Of a stretch of DNA of 6,251 nucleotides, positions 5,890 through 6,251 are shown piece by piece. Source of the stretch: CAIRTT01 sp046075665. Lineage in GTDB: Bacteria > Armatimonadota > Armatimonadia > Armatimonadales > Armatimonadaceae. Position 1 is the first letter of the stretch. Every line of letters begins with the position of its first letter. Both the position numbers and the translations under genes were made by a program. Where the stretch lies: contig JBJTQN010000174.1 of assembly GCA_046075665.1 (NCBI GenBank), positions 1 to 6,251 of the forward strand, written 5' to 3'. Under the pieces are notes generated by a model. The model saw only the letters and a list, made by a program, of their open reading frames with translations. It made no database searches and was not told the DNA's origin.

Positions 5890-6251
5890 CACCCGTTCCT
5901 CGTGGGTCACTGGACATAATCACACCTGACCTTGGACTCCATGCTCCAGCATGAACATCCCCAAGCGAGCGGACAGCCGTTTCGTATCCAAGTGACGTAA
6001 GTGACGTCCGAACACTGAGCAGACTCTTCTCAATCTGTAGGATTTCTGGCTTCCATTGATGGTGAAATCTGGGTGCAGCAACCGCCTCATGTACGCTCTG
6101 TCCGAAACAAACGGAATTTAAAACGGTGTGTAAGACAGAATTGATGATTGTTGGCCCTCCAGGAGAACCTGTAGCAATCTTTATGTGGCCATGATGGTCA
6201 ACTACGATTGTAGGGGTCATGCTGGATAGCGGGCGCTTTCGTGGGCTGATT
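5873..6251 (-). CDS. ggt: Gamma-glutamyltransferase, C-terminal part of the small subunit (N-terminus off the right edge)
   Basis: The minus-strand frame is open from the window edge to a TAG at 5875-5873, giving 125 residues. They are the end of the small subunit of gamma-glutamyltransferase, an N-terminal nucleophile hydrolase that cleaves glutathione and other gamma-glutamyl compounds, normally in the periplasm or outside the cell after self-processing. Visible landmarks are KRPLSSMTPTIV (residues 5-16; the paired Ser bind the gamma-glutamyl group in E. coli), ATGSPGGP (26-33; the Gly pair forms the oxyanion hole), HEAVAAPRFHHQW (a family hallmark), GDVHAGAW and the C-terminal SSDPRGTGDA. 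The motif usually reading SPGGS has Pro as its last residue here. The catalytic Thr, the large subunit and any signal peptide lie outside the window, so activity cannot be judged. The true start is off the edge; an internal ATG at 6220 is not the start. Confidence 0.95.
   Translation of the reverse strand, partial: ISPRKRPLSSMTPTIVVDHHGHIKIATGSPGGPTIINSVLHTVLNSVCFGQSVHEAVAAPRFHHQWKPEILQIEKSLLSVRTSLTSLGYETAVRSLGDVHAGAWSPRSGVIMSSDPRGTGDALAE
5897..5901 (-). promoter_or_regulatory. Ribosome binding site inside ggt for the glycosyltransferase
   Basis: GAGGA on the minus strand, 7 nt before the ATG at 5889 and within the last codons of ggt. It favours the ATG over the in-frame GTG at 5910, since the site would be inside the gene if the GTG were used. 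Confidence 0.65.

Noticed and set aside
1..6251. Mobile element, CRISPR array, toxin-antitoxin or tRNA
   Set aside because: No transposase or integrase, no spaced repeats, no paired small genes and no cloverleaf-like sequence were seen on either strand.

Overview
This is a bacterial window with six protein-coding genes, five on the minus strand and one on the plus strand. Genes are tightly packed, and starts include TTG and ATG, some with clear Shine-Dalgarno sites. I see no RNA gene, insertion sequence, integrase or CRISPR array. Base composition looks balanced, a little under half G+C by eye. The gene mix (NodB deacetylase, gamma-glutamyltransferase, ARA1-like glycosyltransferase, sugar isomerase) suits a free-living environmental bacterium. 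The phylum cannot be fixed from this sequence; Armatimonadota is only a weak guess from general resemblance.

Layout, left to right. (1) 1-765, minus: N-terminal part of a probably exported protein that runs off the left edge. (2) 766-814: a 49-bp divergent gap with a nearly symmetric -10-like site. (3) 815-1663, plus: NodB-type polysaccharide deacetylase, started at TTG behind a good ribosome binding site. Its stop codon overlaps that of the next gene. (4) 1660-2235, minus: an unrecognised helical protein of 191 residues, 62 bp downstream of recQ. (5) 2298-3527, minus: a short RecQ-type DNA helicase that stops just after the zinc-binding cysteines. (6) 3528-3655: a gap with an excellent intrinsic terminator. 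(7) 3656-4657, minus: a sugar phosphate isomerase/epimerase with a strong ribosome binding site. (8) 4658-4839: a regulatory-looking gap with a hairpin, an 18-bp palindrome and a pair of 8-bp direct repeats. (9) 4840-5889, minus: a glycosyltransferase-like protein related to the N-terminal domain of plant L-arabinokinase. (10) 5873-6251, minus: the C-terminal end of a gamma-glutamyltransferase that runs off the right edge.

Transcription units implied by spacing: ggt plus the glycosyltransferase (17-bp overlap, probably translationally coupled); the isomerase alone, with its own leader and terminator; recQ plus the unknown gene; and the divergent pair at the left. There is no single obvious pathway. 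Carbohydrate chemistry recurs (deacetylase, glycosyltransferase, isomerase), but the units look independent. The most novel-looking items are the short RecQ with its unrecognised neighbour and the symmetric elements upstream of the isomerase.
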